Positions 35,815-44,192 are shown, counted from the stretch's first letter. The stretch: DNA of 64,000 nt from Kitasatospora albolonga (GCA_002082585.1 CP020563.1:4148001-4212000); one strand, 5' to 3'. The notes: generated from the letters alone by a model not told the origin. Numbers and translations: made by a program.

Positions 35815-36708
35815 CTACCCCCCGTTGCGCCCTCCCAGGCCGTCGGCGCCGCTGATCCGGCGCAGAACCTCGTCGCCCTGAGGCACTCCCACCTCACTGA
35901 GCACCCGCGCCAGATTCACACCGACGAACCCCCGATCCTCTGGTGTCAGTGACCGAAGGGTCGCGGCGAGGGTGTGCTCCCAGCTGTTCTTGTCGGTGAG
36001 GAGATCGCGGTGGGCAACGGTCCAGTCGAGCACCTCCCGCGCCTGTTCCGGCTGCATCAGCAGCCAGAGGGCCGCCAAGTCCACAGGGCCGCCCGTGACC
36101 ACCTCCCGGTAGAAGCGGTACGCCTCGCGATGGGCCTCACCGAAGCCTTCGGGAAGGGCCGGTTCCGTACCGGGACCGGCCGTGGGGAGGAAGGCGGCAG
36201 GCGGGTCCAGGAACCAGTACACGAGGCCGAAGTCCTCGAGTACCTGGGGTTGTCCGGGCGGTGCGACCTCGGCCGTGCCGAAGTACGGCGGCGGCCGACG
36301 CAGCGGATCGGCGGTGCCGGGCAGGGTGGCGGGCCCCTTGATGTGATCGATCACCAGGTGCCGGGCCCGTTCCTCGGTGATCCGTTCTCTCGCCGCGACG
36401 ACCGGGTTGCCGACCCTCCAGGCAACTCCGTAGCGGGCAGGGGGTTTCGGTGGTCGGCGCGGGATGTCGACCGAGATCCGCCGCTCCGCGAGTGAGACCC
36501 ACACGATGTCGTGGAAACCTCCCGCGCGTGCGGCGCGCACCGTCGGGCGCGGATATCCCCAGTGGTCGCCGCCCCGGGGCGGCACCATCTCGTCGGCCCC
36601 GTCGTTCGCGAGGAACACCAGGGCCCGGTCGGCCGGGGCGCCGAGACGGTGACGTAACAGCTGCCAGGCGGGTGAGGAACGCAGCGGCGTGATGAGCGGA
36701 CCGGTCAC
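35815..36708 (-). CDS. Unknown protein, third gene of the cyclase operon
   Basis: 297 aa, GTG start in a GTGA overlap with the preceding large gene. No firm family. The middle (VSLAERRISVDIPRRPPKPPARYGVAWRVGNPVV) weakly resembles an SPFH/band-7-like core, where a self-association domain reads dual strands followed by a W/Y-V-x-[DN]-P turn; the C-terminal half is helical (EREARHL..., PEQAREVLDWTVAHRDLL). No signal peptide. Its coupling to the degenerate-P-loop protein suggests a membrane- or effector-side partner in the same system. Confidence is high that the gene is real and low on its role. Confidence 0.65.
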   Translation of the reverse strand: MTGPLITPLRSSPAWQLLRHRLGAPADRALVFLANDGADEMVPPRGGDHWGYPRPTVRAARAGGFHDIVWVSLAERRISVDIPRRPPKPPARYGVAWRVGNPVVAARERITEERARHLVIDHIKGPATLPGTADPLRRPPPYFGTAEVAPPGQPQVLEDFGLVYWFLDPPAAFLPTAGPGTEPALPEGFGEAHREAYRFYREVVTGGPVDLAALWLLMQPEQAREVLDWTVAHRDLLTDKNSWEHTLAATLRSLTPEDRGFVGVNLARVLSEVGVPQGDEVLRRISGADGLGGRNGG

Positions 36709-38744
36709 GAGGCGAGCCCTTCTGCTGAGGGAGAGGTACGGGCGCGGTGGTGGCGCAGGACGAACCGCAGGACGCCCCGGTGGCCGCGGGCCACGCCGGA
36801 GAGCGCGCCGAGCAGGTGGGGGAAGAAAGTCAGCTGCCGCAGCGCGGGGTCGTTCTCGATCAGGGACAGGCCCATGGCCGTCGCCTCGTGGGTGGCCGGG
36901 TCGTTCAGAGCCGCGACCACGAGACCGAACGCCTGCTCGGGGTGGTTCACGAGCAGGTCGGCGAGCCGGATGCGCTTCTCGGCCGGTGCGCCGGGCAGGG
37001 GGAAGGCCGTCAGGCTCATCGAGGTGACGGCGTGCACCGCCATGTGGTGACGCGGGGTGCCCGGCTCGGCTCCCTGCCACTCCCGTAGGAGTTCGAGGAC
37101 GGGGAGGTGGTTGGTGTCCTCGGAGAGGAGGGTGCTGAGAGCGAAGGAGACGGCGGTACGCAACCTGCCCTCCAGCTCCTTGCCCGGCCTGTCGAGCACG
37201 GCATCCAGGAGCGCCAGCGCGGTGGCGGGGCGGGCCAGGCCGTAGGCGCCCGCACAGGTCTCGGCCACCGTGCAGTGGAGGGGGACGAGGTCGCTCCGGC
37301 TCCACTGCCGCAGCTGTCTTCGTACGGCTGAGGTGAGGGCGGGGCGCTCGACCAGCTCTCCGAGCGCGTAGGCGACCAGTCGGCGGCGCCAGCGCCTGTC
37401 CGATGCGGCGAAGGGAGCCAGCTGGCGCAGTGTGTTCGGCCCGGTCGCGTGCGCCAGGACCTTTCCGATGGCCCGGCCCGCCGCCAGTTCGATGCCGGAG
37501 CGGTGAGGCGTCTCGTACAGGGCCTCCCACAGCAGCCCGGCCATGCCCTCGTACTCGAGCCACAGGCACCGGAGCAGGGCCTCCGACCGGTGGCGGCCGG
37601 AGAAGACGACGGGCTGGACCGGGTAGGGCTGTGCCGCGCCGAAGCGGGGAGGCAGGAGGCGTGCGCCCACGGCCTCCAGCCGGTCCTCGAAGGAGAGCCC
37701 GAGGACGTTGCGGGGTGGCCCGGCCCCTTCCCCGGCCGGTGCCGGGCCGTCGCGTTCGTCGATGCGGGGGCGCAGGATCGCGCTGAATTCCTGGATGACC
37801 GTGCGGTCCTGGTCGGCCAGCAGGGAGATCGCCGCCATCAGCGAGAGGCTGTCGGCCCGGTGGGACGATTCCGCCAGTGCTCTGCGGGCCGATTCCGGGC
37901 TGCCGGTCTGCAACTCGTCGAGTGCGGTTGCGGCGGGTCGGCCCGACACGACGAGCTCGCCCAGCTTCTCCGCCGCGGCGACGGCGTCCCGTGGCAGCGG
38001 GTGGGCGTGCAGGTAGCCGGTGAAGTCCGCCGAGGCGAGGTGTCCCAGCGCTTCGGCTTCCTGCCTGATGGTGAGTTCCCCCGCCTCGGCCATGGAGAGC
38101 AGCCGCTTGGCGGCCACCTCGGCCGGTGGTGGCGGGCGGTGCACGACCTGCCAGGGCTCCGTGTCGGCGGGAAGCGGGATGTCCACCCGTACCGTGATGA
38201 CCAGATGGGCACGGAGCCGTTCCAGCAGGTCGGCCAGGCCGTTGAGCACGACCTCACCGAGCGCGGCGGCGGCCACGGGGGAGAGCCCCTGGAGCAGATA
38301 GCCGCGCCGCTCCCTGGGCCGCCAGCGCGCGAGGTCCTCCATGGAGTCCAGACCGGTGATGCCACCGGCCCCGTGGCGCTCTTCCAGCAGGGCGAACGCG
38401 GCGGTGCCCGCTCCCGCGCCGCTGCCTGCCCTCAGCACGAGGACCCTGCTGTCCAGCACCTTCCGACCCTGTACGGAGGAGTGGGGTTCGACGAACCAGC
38501 GCAGTCGGGACCGGACTTCTCCCTCGGGATACGGGCCCTCCCGCAGCCGGGGTCTGATGATCCGGTCCGTGACGTCCTCATCGAGCGGGGCGTTGATCAC
38601 GGTCACGTCCCCCGCGATGCCGCCCATCACCGCCATGCCCTGGTCCAGCCGCTGCTGGTTGTCGCGGTAGGAATTCTCCGGTTCCGGCCGTAGGCCGTCG
38701 TCCGGGCCGCCGGAGCCGGGGGCGGCGTCCGCGCCGGTGCTCAC
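36705..38744 (-). CDS. Large protein with RHIM/BASS-like motif, degenerate P-loop and helical repeats
   Basis: 679 aa, GTG in a GTGA overlap with the cyclase gene. Residues 29-49 (NQQRLDQGMAVMGGIAGDV) match a motif in two other proteins of the locus. A likely NTPase-like domain follows: VLVLRAGSGAGAGT (about 101-114) has the glycines but lacks the P-loop Lys, with LVITVRVD further on, consistent with an inactivated STAND-like module. Residues about 330-660 form repeated alpha helices (HEAT/ARM-like). No catalytic motif. Inferred to be an adaptor that receives a signal from the cyclase protein through the short motif. Confidence 0.65.
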   Translation of the reverse strand: MSTGADAAPGSGGPDDGLRPEPENSYRDNQQRLDQGMAVMGGIAGDVTVINAPLDEDVTDRIIRPRLREGPYPEGEVRSRLRWFVEPHSSVQGRKVLDSRVLVLRAGSGAGAGTAAFALLEERHGAGGITGLDSMEDLARWRPRERRGYLLQGLSPVAAAALGEVVLNGLADLLERLRAHLVITVRVDIPLPADTEPWQVVHRPPPPAEVAAKRLLSMAEAGELTIRQEAEALGHLASADFTGYLHAHPLPRDAVAAAEKLGELVVSGRPAATALDELQTGSPESARRALAESSHRADSLSLMAAISLLADQDRTVIQEFSAILRPRIDERDGPAPAGEGAGPPRNVLGLSFEDRLEAVGARLLPPRFGAAQPYPVQPVVFSGRHRSEALLRCLWLEYEGMAGLLWEALYETPHRSGIELAAGRAIGKVLAHATGPNTLRQLAPFAASDRRWRRRLVAYALGELVERPALTSAVRRQLRQWSRSDLVPLHCTVAETCAGAYGLARPATALALLDAVLDRPGKELEGRLRTAVSFALSTLLSEDTNHLPVLELLREWQGAEPGTPRHHMAVHAVTSMSLTAFPLPGAPAEKRIRLADLLVNHPEQAFGLVVAALNDPATHEATAMGLSLIENDPALRQLTFFPHLLGALSGVARGHRGVLRFVLRHHRARTSPSAEGLAS

Positions 38745-39676
38745 CGGTGGTCTCCCGACTCGCCGACCCGCTTGTCCCCGGCCACGTTGTCGCCGCCGCC
38801 CCAGTGCTGATTGGTCCCGCGGTACGAGGTCGAGCCGCTGGTGTAGTTGATGTCCCGCCCGACGTTCCCCATCACGGCGGCGCCTTCGCCCACCCGCTGG
38901 GTGTTGCCGCTGTAGTGCGTGGTGGGCGGCGTCGCGGCGCCCTGGTCCTGCCCTTCGCGGCCTTCCTGGCCCTCTTCGCCGACAGGTGCGTCGGTCTGCC
39001 GCGCGGCGTCCTCGCGCGGCCGCACACCGGCCTGGAGGAGGTTCCCGGACGGCGACGGAACGTACAGCCATGCCCGCTGCGAGAAGGTCCTCCCTTCCAG
39101 GGTGGCCGGTACCTCCACACAGCGATCGGGGTGCAGCCCGGCGTACCCGCCGAGCACCGCGTCCTCGTAGACCCGCTGGGAGAGGATCGCCACGAGGTGG
39201 GTGACCTCTTCGCTCGCCGCGGCCAGGATGGCCTTGACCGGACGGGAGTCCAGGAGCCGGTGCGTGTCGTTGCGGGCCGTCCCGTTGCCGTCGCCGGGGC
39301 TGTCGGTGTCCGGCAGAGGCCCGACGTGGACGCTGGCCCGGAGCCGGATGCGCGGCCCCACACTCTGCCGGTTGTACGCGCCGAGGATGTCGTCCAGCAC
39401 CCCCAGGAACGGCCAGAGGACGAAGGGCAGCGACGCCGGGTCGAAGCCGAACACCACTCCGTCCCCGGTGCTGGCCGGAAAACGCTTGGAGTCGCGGAGT
39501 TCGTGCAGCCCGGCTCGTTCCAGCGCCTGATCGACGAGCTGGGGGATCAGCAGGCTGACCGGACCGTGCTGAAGGGCGGGAAGACCGGTGAAGTCCTTCG
39601 CATCGACGGCGAAAAGGGCCCGGTAGGGAGGAAGGGGCCGACTCTCGGCATACGGGGTGGGCAGGGGAGTGGACAT
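38741..39676 (-). CDS. Class III nucleotide cyclase-like protein with C-terminal amyloid-like motif
   Basis: 311 aa, ATG with GAGGAG eight bases upstream. Residues about 17-175 fit a class III cyclase domain: FAVDAKDFT (metal Asp25), STGDGVVFGFD (metal Asp72), LRASVHVGPLP, and RNDTHRLLDS giving the Asn136/Arg140 transition-state pair. Four residues before Asp72 adenylate cyclases have Lys; here it is Ala68, so the substrate base is open. A Glu/Gln-rich linker leads to residues 258-278 (NTQRVGEGAAVMGNVGRDINY), shared with two neighbours, and a second Gly-rich stretch ending GGGDNVAGDKRVG. Operon head after a Crp/Fnr gene. Possible Pycsar-like signal maker (inference). Confidence 0.72.
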   Translation of the reverse strand: MSTPLPTPYAESRPLPPYRALFAVDAKDFTGLPALQHGPVSLLIPQLVDQALERAGLHELRDSKRFPASTGDGVVFGFDPASLPFVLWPFLGVLDDILGAYNRQSVGPRIRLRASVHVGPLPDTDSPGDGNGTARNDTHRLLDSRPVKAILAAASEEVTHLVAILSQRVYEDAVLGGYAGLHPDRCVEVPATLEGRTFSQRAWLYVPSPSGNLLQAGVRPREDAARQTDAPVGEEGQEGREGQDQGAATPPTTHYSGNTQRVGEGAAVMGNVGRDINYTSGSTSYRGTNQHWGGGDNVAGDKRVGESGDHR

Positions 39677-39946
39677 GTGTGAGCTCCTCGTGGGGCGGGA
39701 CGGTGGTGAAGCCGGTACCGGCTGATTCGAGGTTCTGCTGTTCCGGACCGGCCGACTGCACAGCGCAGGGCACTTGGCGGGTGTCCCAGGTCACAGGCCG
39801 GAGCGCCGGGTGGGTGTCCGTGTCCCAGGGCAGAAGGAAGCGCACCGAGGTCTCCGCTCACGACGCGTGCAGGGACCACACCCGGGGGCAGGGCTCGTAT
39901 GGCGGGCAGAGCCCACATCGTGCCGAGGCTCATACCGCGCCGAGGT

Positions 39947-40591
39947 TCATACCGCGGTGGCCGCCCAGTCCCGCAGCGCCTGCATGTCCCTGATGACGAT
40001 CACCCTGCGAGCCGTCTCCACCGCACCGGCCTCCCGCAGCCGTTGCAGTCCGGTGATGACCGCGTTACGGGTCACCCCCGTGGCCTGTGCGATCTCCTCC
40101 TGGCTCAGGCCGGTCAGCCGTACGCCGTCCGATCCGGCCCCGGGGCAGGTCAGTTCGGCCAGCCGCAGGATGACACGTGCCAGCCGGACGACCAGCGGAA
40201 GCGTCAGCAGCTCGGTCCGGTGGGCGTCGGACTCCCGTAGCCGGTGGAGGGCCTCCCGCATCAGATCCATGACGAGTCCCCGCTCCTCGACGAACCGCCG
40301 GAACCGCTGGGCTTCCAGGACGACCGCGGTGCAGGGCGTGAGCGCGACCACTTCCGCCGTGCGTGGCGTGCCGTGAAAGACGGAGACCTCACCGAGCAGG
40401 TCCCCCGGCCCGCGGAAGGCCAGCCAGGTCATGACTCCGTCCGGGGCCCGGTACACGACCTTGGCGAGGCCATCGGTGAGCGCGAGCAGATGCGTCCCCT
40501 CGGAACCCTGCCTGAGCATCACGCTGCGCTCGCGGAACGTACGGGACGCGCCCTGATCCCGTAACTCACGCCAAACCTCGTCCGACAGCAT
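39947..40591 (-). CDS. Crp/Fnr-family transcriptional regulator (left operon)
   Basis: 214 aa, ATG with GGGAGG upstream. Residues about 15-125 form a cyclic-nucleotide-binding (cNMP) jelly roll with FRGPGDLLGEVSVFHGTPRTAEV, close to the phosphate-binding cassette (the usual RxS is PRTA). The dimer helix and winged HTH (about 150-205) include GLSQEEIAQATGVTRNAVITGLQRLREAG. It is encoded 270 bases upstream of the cyclase gene on the same strand, suggesting that it senses or controls that unit. A ligand cannot be assigned. Confidence 0.9.
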   Translation of the reverse strand: MLSDEVWRELRDQGASRTFRERSVMLRQGSEGTHLLALTDGLAKVVYRAPDGVMTWLAFRGPGDLLGEVSVFHGTPRTAEVVALTPCTAVVLEAQRFRRFVEERGLVMDLMREALHRLRESDAHRTELLTLPLVVRLARVILRLAELTCPGAGSDGVRLTGLSQEEIAQATGVTRNAVITGLQRLREAGAVETARRVIVIRDMQALRDWAATAV

Positions 40592-40917
40592 CCGCCCCCC
40601 TCCCTCGACCGCGAAGACCGCTTTGCCCCACGAGTTCTACGTGGGTCCGGCAGCCTCCGTGGCGGGTCGGCCGACCTTGTCCGAATAACGAGTGCTCGAC
40701 GGACCGTGTTGCCTGAGAGCGGTACTGGTCGACCTGCAGGACCGTACGGCGGAGGGCGCCCGGCCTGTGCCGGTGCCCCCTTATGCTTTTCCGCGCCCCT
40801 TCTCACTCTGCTACGACTGCCGGAATTGCTCAACATCTGGAATTTCTCTGGGCAGTATCAGAAAGTCGGTGTGGAGGACATCCGGCGCCGTGTTTCCGAA
40901 GGGAAAGATGTTGACCG
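40592..40917. promoter_or_regulatory. Divergent intergenic region between two Crp/Fnr genes
   Basis: About 326 bases separate two divergently transcribed regulators and must hold both promoters. I see no gene and no clear palindrome. GC is somewhat lower toward the right regulator. Confidence 0.4.
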
Positions 40918-41544
40918 ATGTTGGGAGAAGCGTGGTCCGAACTGTTTGCCCAGGGCCGGGTGCTCAGGTACCCGAAAGGGAAAGTACTGATGCGCCAGGG
41001 AGAGGAGTGCGACCGGCTGCTGTCGATCACCAGCGGCGTGGTGAGCATCGTTCACCGGAATGCGGACGGGTCGGAGATGTGGCTCGGGCACCGCGGCCCC
41101 GGGGAGTTGCTCGGAGACATGTCGGCCATCAGCGGGAACGTGCGCAATGCCGATGTGATCGCCGTGAGCCCATGCACCGTCGTCTCCATCGAGTTGTCTC
41201 GCTTCCTCGCGTTCGTGCAACCTCACGGACCGCTTGTCGATCTGCTCCGACGCGAGCAGGCGAAACGGCACGAGTCGGATGTACGGCTCGGTGGTGGGCG
41301 GATGCTCTCGCTGACCAGCCGCGTCGCCCGCTATGTGCTTTCACTGGCGCAGAATTCGCCGAACTCACAGGTCACCGGCTGGACGCAGCAAGACTTGGCC
41401 CAGTCTCTGGGGGCTTCGCGCGGGAAGCTGAACCAGGTACTGAGCGTACTTCGTGAGGACGGCGTACTGGAGGTCCGGCGCCGGACGATCACGGTCAAGG
41501 ACATGGACGCGCTGAGACGTCTGGCAGGGAACACCTCCCTCTGA
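40918..41544 (+). CDS. Crp/Fnr-family transcriptional regulator (right operon)
   Basis: 208 aa, ATG 40918 with GAAGGGAAAG about 11 bases upstream. cNMP-binding domain (about 12-120) with HRGPGELLGDMSAISGNVRNADV, and winged HTH (about 140-200) with WTQQDLAQSLGASRGKLNQVLSVLRED. Clear paralogue of the regulator at 39.9 kb, at similar length and domain order. It precedes the 92-aa motif protein operon by 136 bases; a perfect palindrome lies between them and is its most likely operator. Confidence 0.9.
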   Translation: MLGEAWSELFAQGRVLRYPKGKVLMRQGEECDRLLSITSGVVSIVHRNADGSEMWLGHRGPGELLGDMSAISGNVRNADVIAVSPCTVVSIELSRFLAFVQPHGPLVDLLRREQAKRHESDVRLGGGRMLSLTSRVARYVLSLAQNSPNSQVTGWTQQDLAQSLGASRGKLNQVLSVLREDGVLEVRRRTITVKDMDALRRLAGNTSL

Positions 41545-41580
41545 TTCCGCACATCGCGTGTGGCGCCCATCACCTTCTGG

Positions 41581-41599
41581 GTGTCACCCGGGGTGACAC
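41581..41599. promoter_or_regulatory. Perfect 19-bp palindrome, candidate Crp/Fnr operator
   Basis: GTGTCACCCGGGGTGACAC is symmetric around a central G, and its TGTCAC/GTGACA arms resemble Crp/Fnr half-sites. It lies 36 bases after the regulator stop and 82 bases before the 92-aa gene. Confidence 0.7.
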
Positions 41600-41680
41600 A
41601 AAGCCTCCTGACGGACGCGCATGCTCGGAACCGGTCGGACTCGGCCTTCCGAGCATCGGTCTTTCGTCAGGAGGTACGCA

Positions 41681-41959
41681 ATGAGCGGAGCCGAAGGAAG
41701 GAATCCACCACCGCTTGAATCCCGTGGTGATCGACAACAGGTCGGACGGGGAATCGCGTTGCGTGATGTCGGCCGCGACCTCCACTACTACGCGGCTCCC
41801 CCCATTTCGTATAGCGCCCCGGATAGCCGGCCGCCGGACCCGGTGGCTCGTGCGCCGTACAGGAAATGGCGCGAAAGTATTTCCGGTCTTGTGTGGGCCG
41901 GCGAACGTCTGGCCAGGGCTCTGCAGCATTTCGGTTGTGGCGAAGGAGGGAACACATGA
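41681..41959 (+). CDS. 92-aa protein with the shared RHIM/BASS-like motif
   Basis: Starts at ATG 41681 with GGAGGT six bases before it. Residues 17-36 (DRQQVGRGIALRDVGRDLHY) align with the motifs of the cyclase protein and the large repeat protein, one residue shorter. The rest is a Pro/Ser-rich linker and a C-terminal amphipathic helix (WRESISGLVWAGERLARALQHF). It has no enzymatic domain, so it looks like an adaptor or seeding protein. The stop overlaps the next start (ATGA). Its place at the operon head argues for an upstream signalling role. Confidence 0.65.
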   Translation: MSGAEGRNPPPLESRGDRQQVGRGIALRDVGRDLHYYAAPPISYSAPDSRPPDPVARAPYRKWRESISGLVWAGERLARALQHFGCGEGGNT

Positions 41960-42717
41960 CATTGCTTCTGTTCAACGGGGTGTTCGATGTCATCGAGTTG
42001 CAGATGGCCGAGTCCGACGCAGGTGAGGTCGAGAACTTCGAGGTTCCCGGCTCCCGAGCTGGCGTGCCGCTGTCCTGGCAGGAGGCCCGGAAAGCGCTGT
42101 ACGGGACTCAGCGGGACGAGGTGCTCAGCGAGGCGATCTGGCGCCGGGCCGTGTACCGCGCCCGACGGGATGGAACACCAGAGGGTCTGGAACGGCTCCG
42201 GGTGCTCTGGCTGGCCCTGCCTGGCCTCCGCCGCACCGTCCGCCGAGCGTCCTTCCGGCTGTACGCCGATCGCAGGGAGCTCGAGGCGGAGGCGATGCTC
42301 TCGCTGGTCGAAGTGCTGGACGCTGTCGAACCGCAGGCGTCCCACCTCGGCCGGTCCCTTGTCGGGACCGCCTGCAACCGAGTCTGGGCCGCGGCCGGCC
42401 GGATGGCGAAGGAGACCCCGATGGCCGATGTGCCCCTGAGTCCCGGGGCGCTCGATGCCGTTTCGCCGTATGGGGGCGAGCCCGCTCTTGTCCCTCCTGG
42501 GGGCGGCTGGGAGCTCCTCATCGACCCTCCCGCCCGTGCGGACGGACTTGCCGCCTCCATCCGGTTCACGGCGCCGTCGGCCCAGCTCCAGAACGAGTGG
42601 CTCAGCGACCTGGCCGGGAGCATTGGACTGGGGGACATCGTCCACCGAGCCCGGCGTCCCGGAGAAGGCACGCGAGTTGGAACGCTGTCCTTGAGGCCGG
42701 CAGGTGACGGGCGATGA
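41956..42717 (+). CDS. Helical protein with sigma-factor-like segment
   Basis: 253 aa, ATGA overlap at both ends. No firm family. Residues about 60-150 (YRARRDGTPEGLERLRVLWLALPGLRRTVRR then RELEAEAMLSLVEVLDAV) resemble the helical region 2 of ECF/plasmid-type sigma factors in mobile elements; a matching region 4 is not visible. The N-terminus starts with LLLFNGVFDVIELQMAES and the C-terminus is a Pro/Gly-rich tail. It is probably a regulatory or DNA-interacting subunit of the operon; that is inference from helices and context only. Confidence 0.5.
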   Translation: MTLLLFNGVFDVIELQMAESDAGEVENFEVPGSRAGVPLSWQEARKALYGTQRDEVLSEAIWRRAVYRARRDGTPEGLERLRVLWLALPGLRRTVRRASFRLYADRRELEAEAMLSLVEVLDAVEPQASHLGRSLVGTACNRVWAAAGRMAKETPMADVPLSPGALDAVSPYGGEPALVPPGGGWELLIDPPARADGLAASIRFTAPSAQLQNEWLSDLAGSIGLGDIVHRARRPGEGTRVGTLSLRPAGDGR

Positions 42718-43025
42718 CCAGGCGTACCAGGGACCTGATGACCTTCTCGGAGGCGTTCGACCTTCCGCTGGCCATGGACCTCCGCACCGCTGCCCGCGCG
42801 TTCGGTGTCTGCCCCGCGACCGCGTACAAGCTCATCCGGCTCGGCCGCTTCCCCTGCCCGGTTCTGCGGCTGGGGCATCAGTACCGGATTCCGACCTCCC
42901 ATGTCCTGCGCGCCCTCGGCATCGACGAGCGCCCCGTCTACAGCGTCCCGCTGGAGGAGCCGGGCGCCGATGACGACCACGGGTCACTTGACGTACCTCG
43001 TACCGGAACGGAGCACCGCACATGA
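42714..43025 (+). CDS. Excisionase/MerR-like helix-turn-helix protein
   Basis: 103 aa in ATGA overlaps with both neighbours (an internal ATG at 42738 is possible). Residues about 22-70 give the winged-HTH pattern DLRTAARAFGVCPATAYKLIRLGRFPCPVLRLGHQYRIPTSHV, the DNA-binding fold of excisionases and helper HTH proteins of actinomycete integrative elements. No integrase is present nearby, so an excision role is unproven; it may regulate the operon. Confidence 0.8.
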   Translation: MTRRTRDLMTFSEAFDLPLAMDLRTAARAFGVCPATAYKLIRLGRFPCPVLRLGHQYRIPTSHVLRALGIDERPVYSVPLEEPGADDDHGSLDVPRTGTEHRT

Positions 43026-44152
43026 GCGTCACTACGTCGATCGCCTCAGCCAGCCCTTTGGACGACCCTGCGCGTTCCTGGACCTGCTTCGTCATCGGCC
43101 CCATCGGGGACCGGCTCGCGGAGGCAGGCAGTAAGGAGAGGAAGGCGTACGAGAACGCCGTCCGCATCTTCGAGAAGGTCATTCTTCCCGCATGTACGCG
43201 ATCGGGCATCGTTCCGGTCAGGGCGGACCGCATCGCCCACGCGGGAGAACTCACCGAGCAGATCTGCCGACACGTCCTGGAGTCGGACTTCGTCATTGCG
43301 GACGTGAGCGGTGGCAACGCCAACGTCATGTACGAACTCGGTCTTCGTCATGTGACGGGCAAGCCGACGATCCACATCGGCGAGCACGGCCAACTCCCCT
43401 TCGACATCTCGCTCATCAGGATGATCCGTTTCGACCGTTCGAGCAGCGGGCTGATCGACGCCCGGGAGGAGCTGGAGAACGCTCTGGAGAGCGGAATCCG
43501 TGACGGCTTCGATCTGCTCACACCCGCCCGGATTCTGCGTGGGCTCCGGACACCCTGGCCGACGGCGGACACCACGGACGACGAAGCGACGGCGGGTGAC
43601 CCGGACTCACCTGGACTGTTCGAGCGGTTCGCGGCGCTGGAGGACCAGATGGGCGCGATGAACGAGACGATGGAGGCGATCACAGCCACGCTGGAGGCCG
43701 TCGCCTCGGCAGTCGAGGCCGCAGGCGCCGACATGGAGCATGCATCTCGCCCCGGCACACCGTTCAGTGCCCGACTGCCTGTCATGGCGAAGCTCGCTGC
43801 CTCGATCACCGAACCGGCATCCGACCTCAAGGAGCACACGACGAGATTCGCCGGGCAGATGGCGGAGATGGACGCCACTGTGCACGCAGCTTTCGACTTC
43901 TACGCATCGGTTCCTGAGAAGGACCGGGGCACCGAGGAGAAGGCGTTTCTCACCCAGATGATCAGCACTTCCCAGGACACCCAGGAGCTGGCCGAAGCCA
44001 TCGAAAGCTTCAAGGCGCCACTGAAGCTGATGACCGGTGCGAGCCGCCACTTCCGGGGCCCGGGCAGGGACATCTCCGCAGCCCTCAAGCAGTTTTCCGG
44101 GGCGATGGCCCGGATCGAGCAGTGGGAGAGCAGGGCCCGATCCATAGCCTGA
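43022..44152 (+). CDS. Nucleoside deoxyribosyltransferase/TIR-like protein with long coiled region
   Basis: 376 aa, ATGA overlap with the HTH gene. Residues about 20-145 match the NDT-like Rossmannoid fold: CFVIGPIGD at the first strand, ADRIAHAGELTEQICRHVLESDFVIADVSGGNANVMYELGLRH with the catalytic-type Glu105. This fold is related to TIR and base-cleaving hydrolases of conflict systems. Residues about 195-376 are long amphipathic helices (MNETMEAITATLEAVASAVEAA), probably coiled coils that multimerise. As last gene of the operon it is the most likely effector (cleavage of nucleosides or NAD-like molecules is inferred, not shown). Confidence 0.75.
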   Translation: MSVTTSIASASPLDDPARSWTCFVIGPIGDRLAEAGSKERKAYENAVRIFEKVILPACTRSGIVPVRADRIAHAGELTEQICRHVLESDFVIADVSGGNANVMYELGLRHVTGKPTIHIGEHGQLPFDISLIRMIRFDRSSSGLIDAREELENALESGIRDGFDLLTPARILRGLRTPWPTADTTDDEATAGDPDSPGLFERFAALEDQMGAMNETMEAITATLEAVASAVEAAGADMEHASRPGTPFSARLPVMAKLAASITEPASDLKEHTTRFAGQMAEMDATVHAAFDFYASVPEKDRGTEEKAFLTQMISTSQDTQELAEAIESFKAPLKLMTGASRHFRGPGRDISAALKQFSGAMARIEQWESRARSIA

Positions 44153-44192
44153 GCACCTCCCGAGGACGCCCCACCGCGCCACTTCCGGAGCG

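Noticed and set aside
42714..43025. Excisionase of an integrative element ending at 44.2 kb
   Set aside because: The HTH fits, but there is no integrase and the gene is locked in a four-gene overlapping operon; kept only as an HTH protein.
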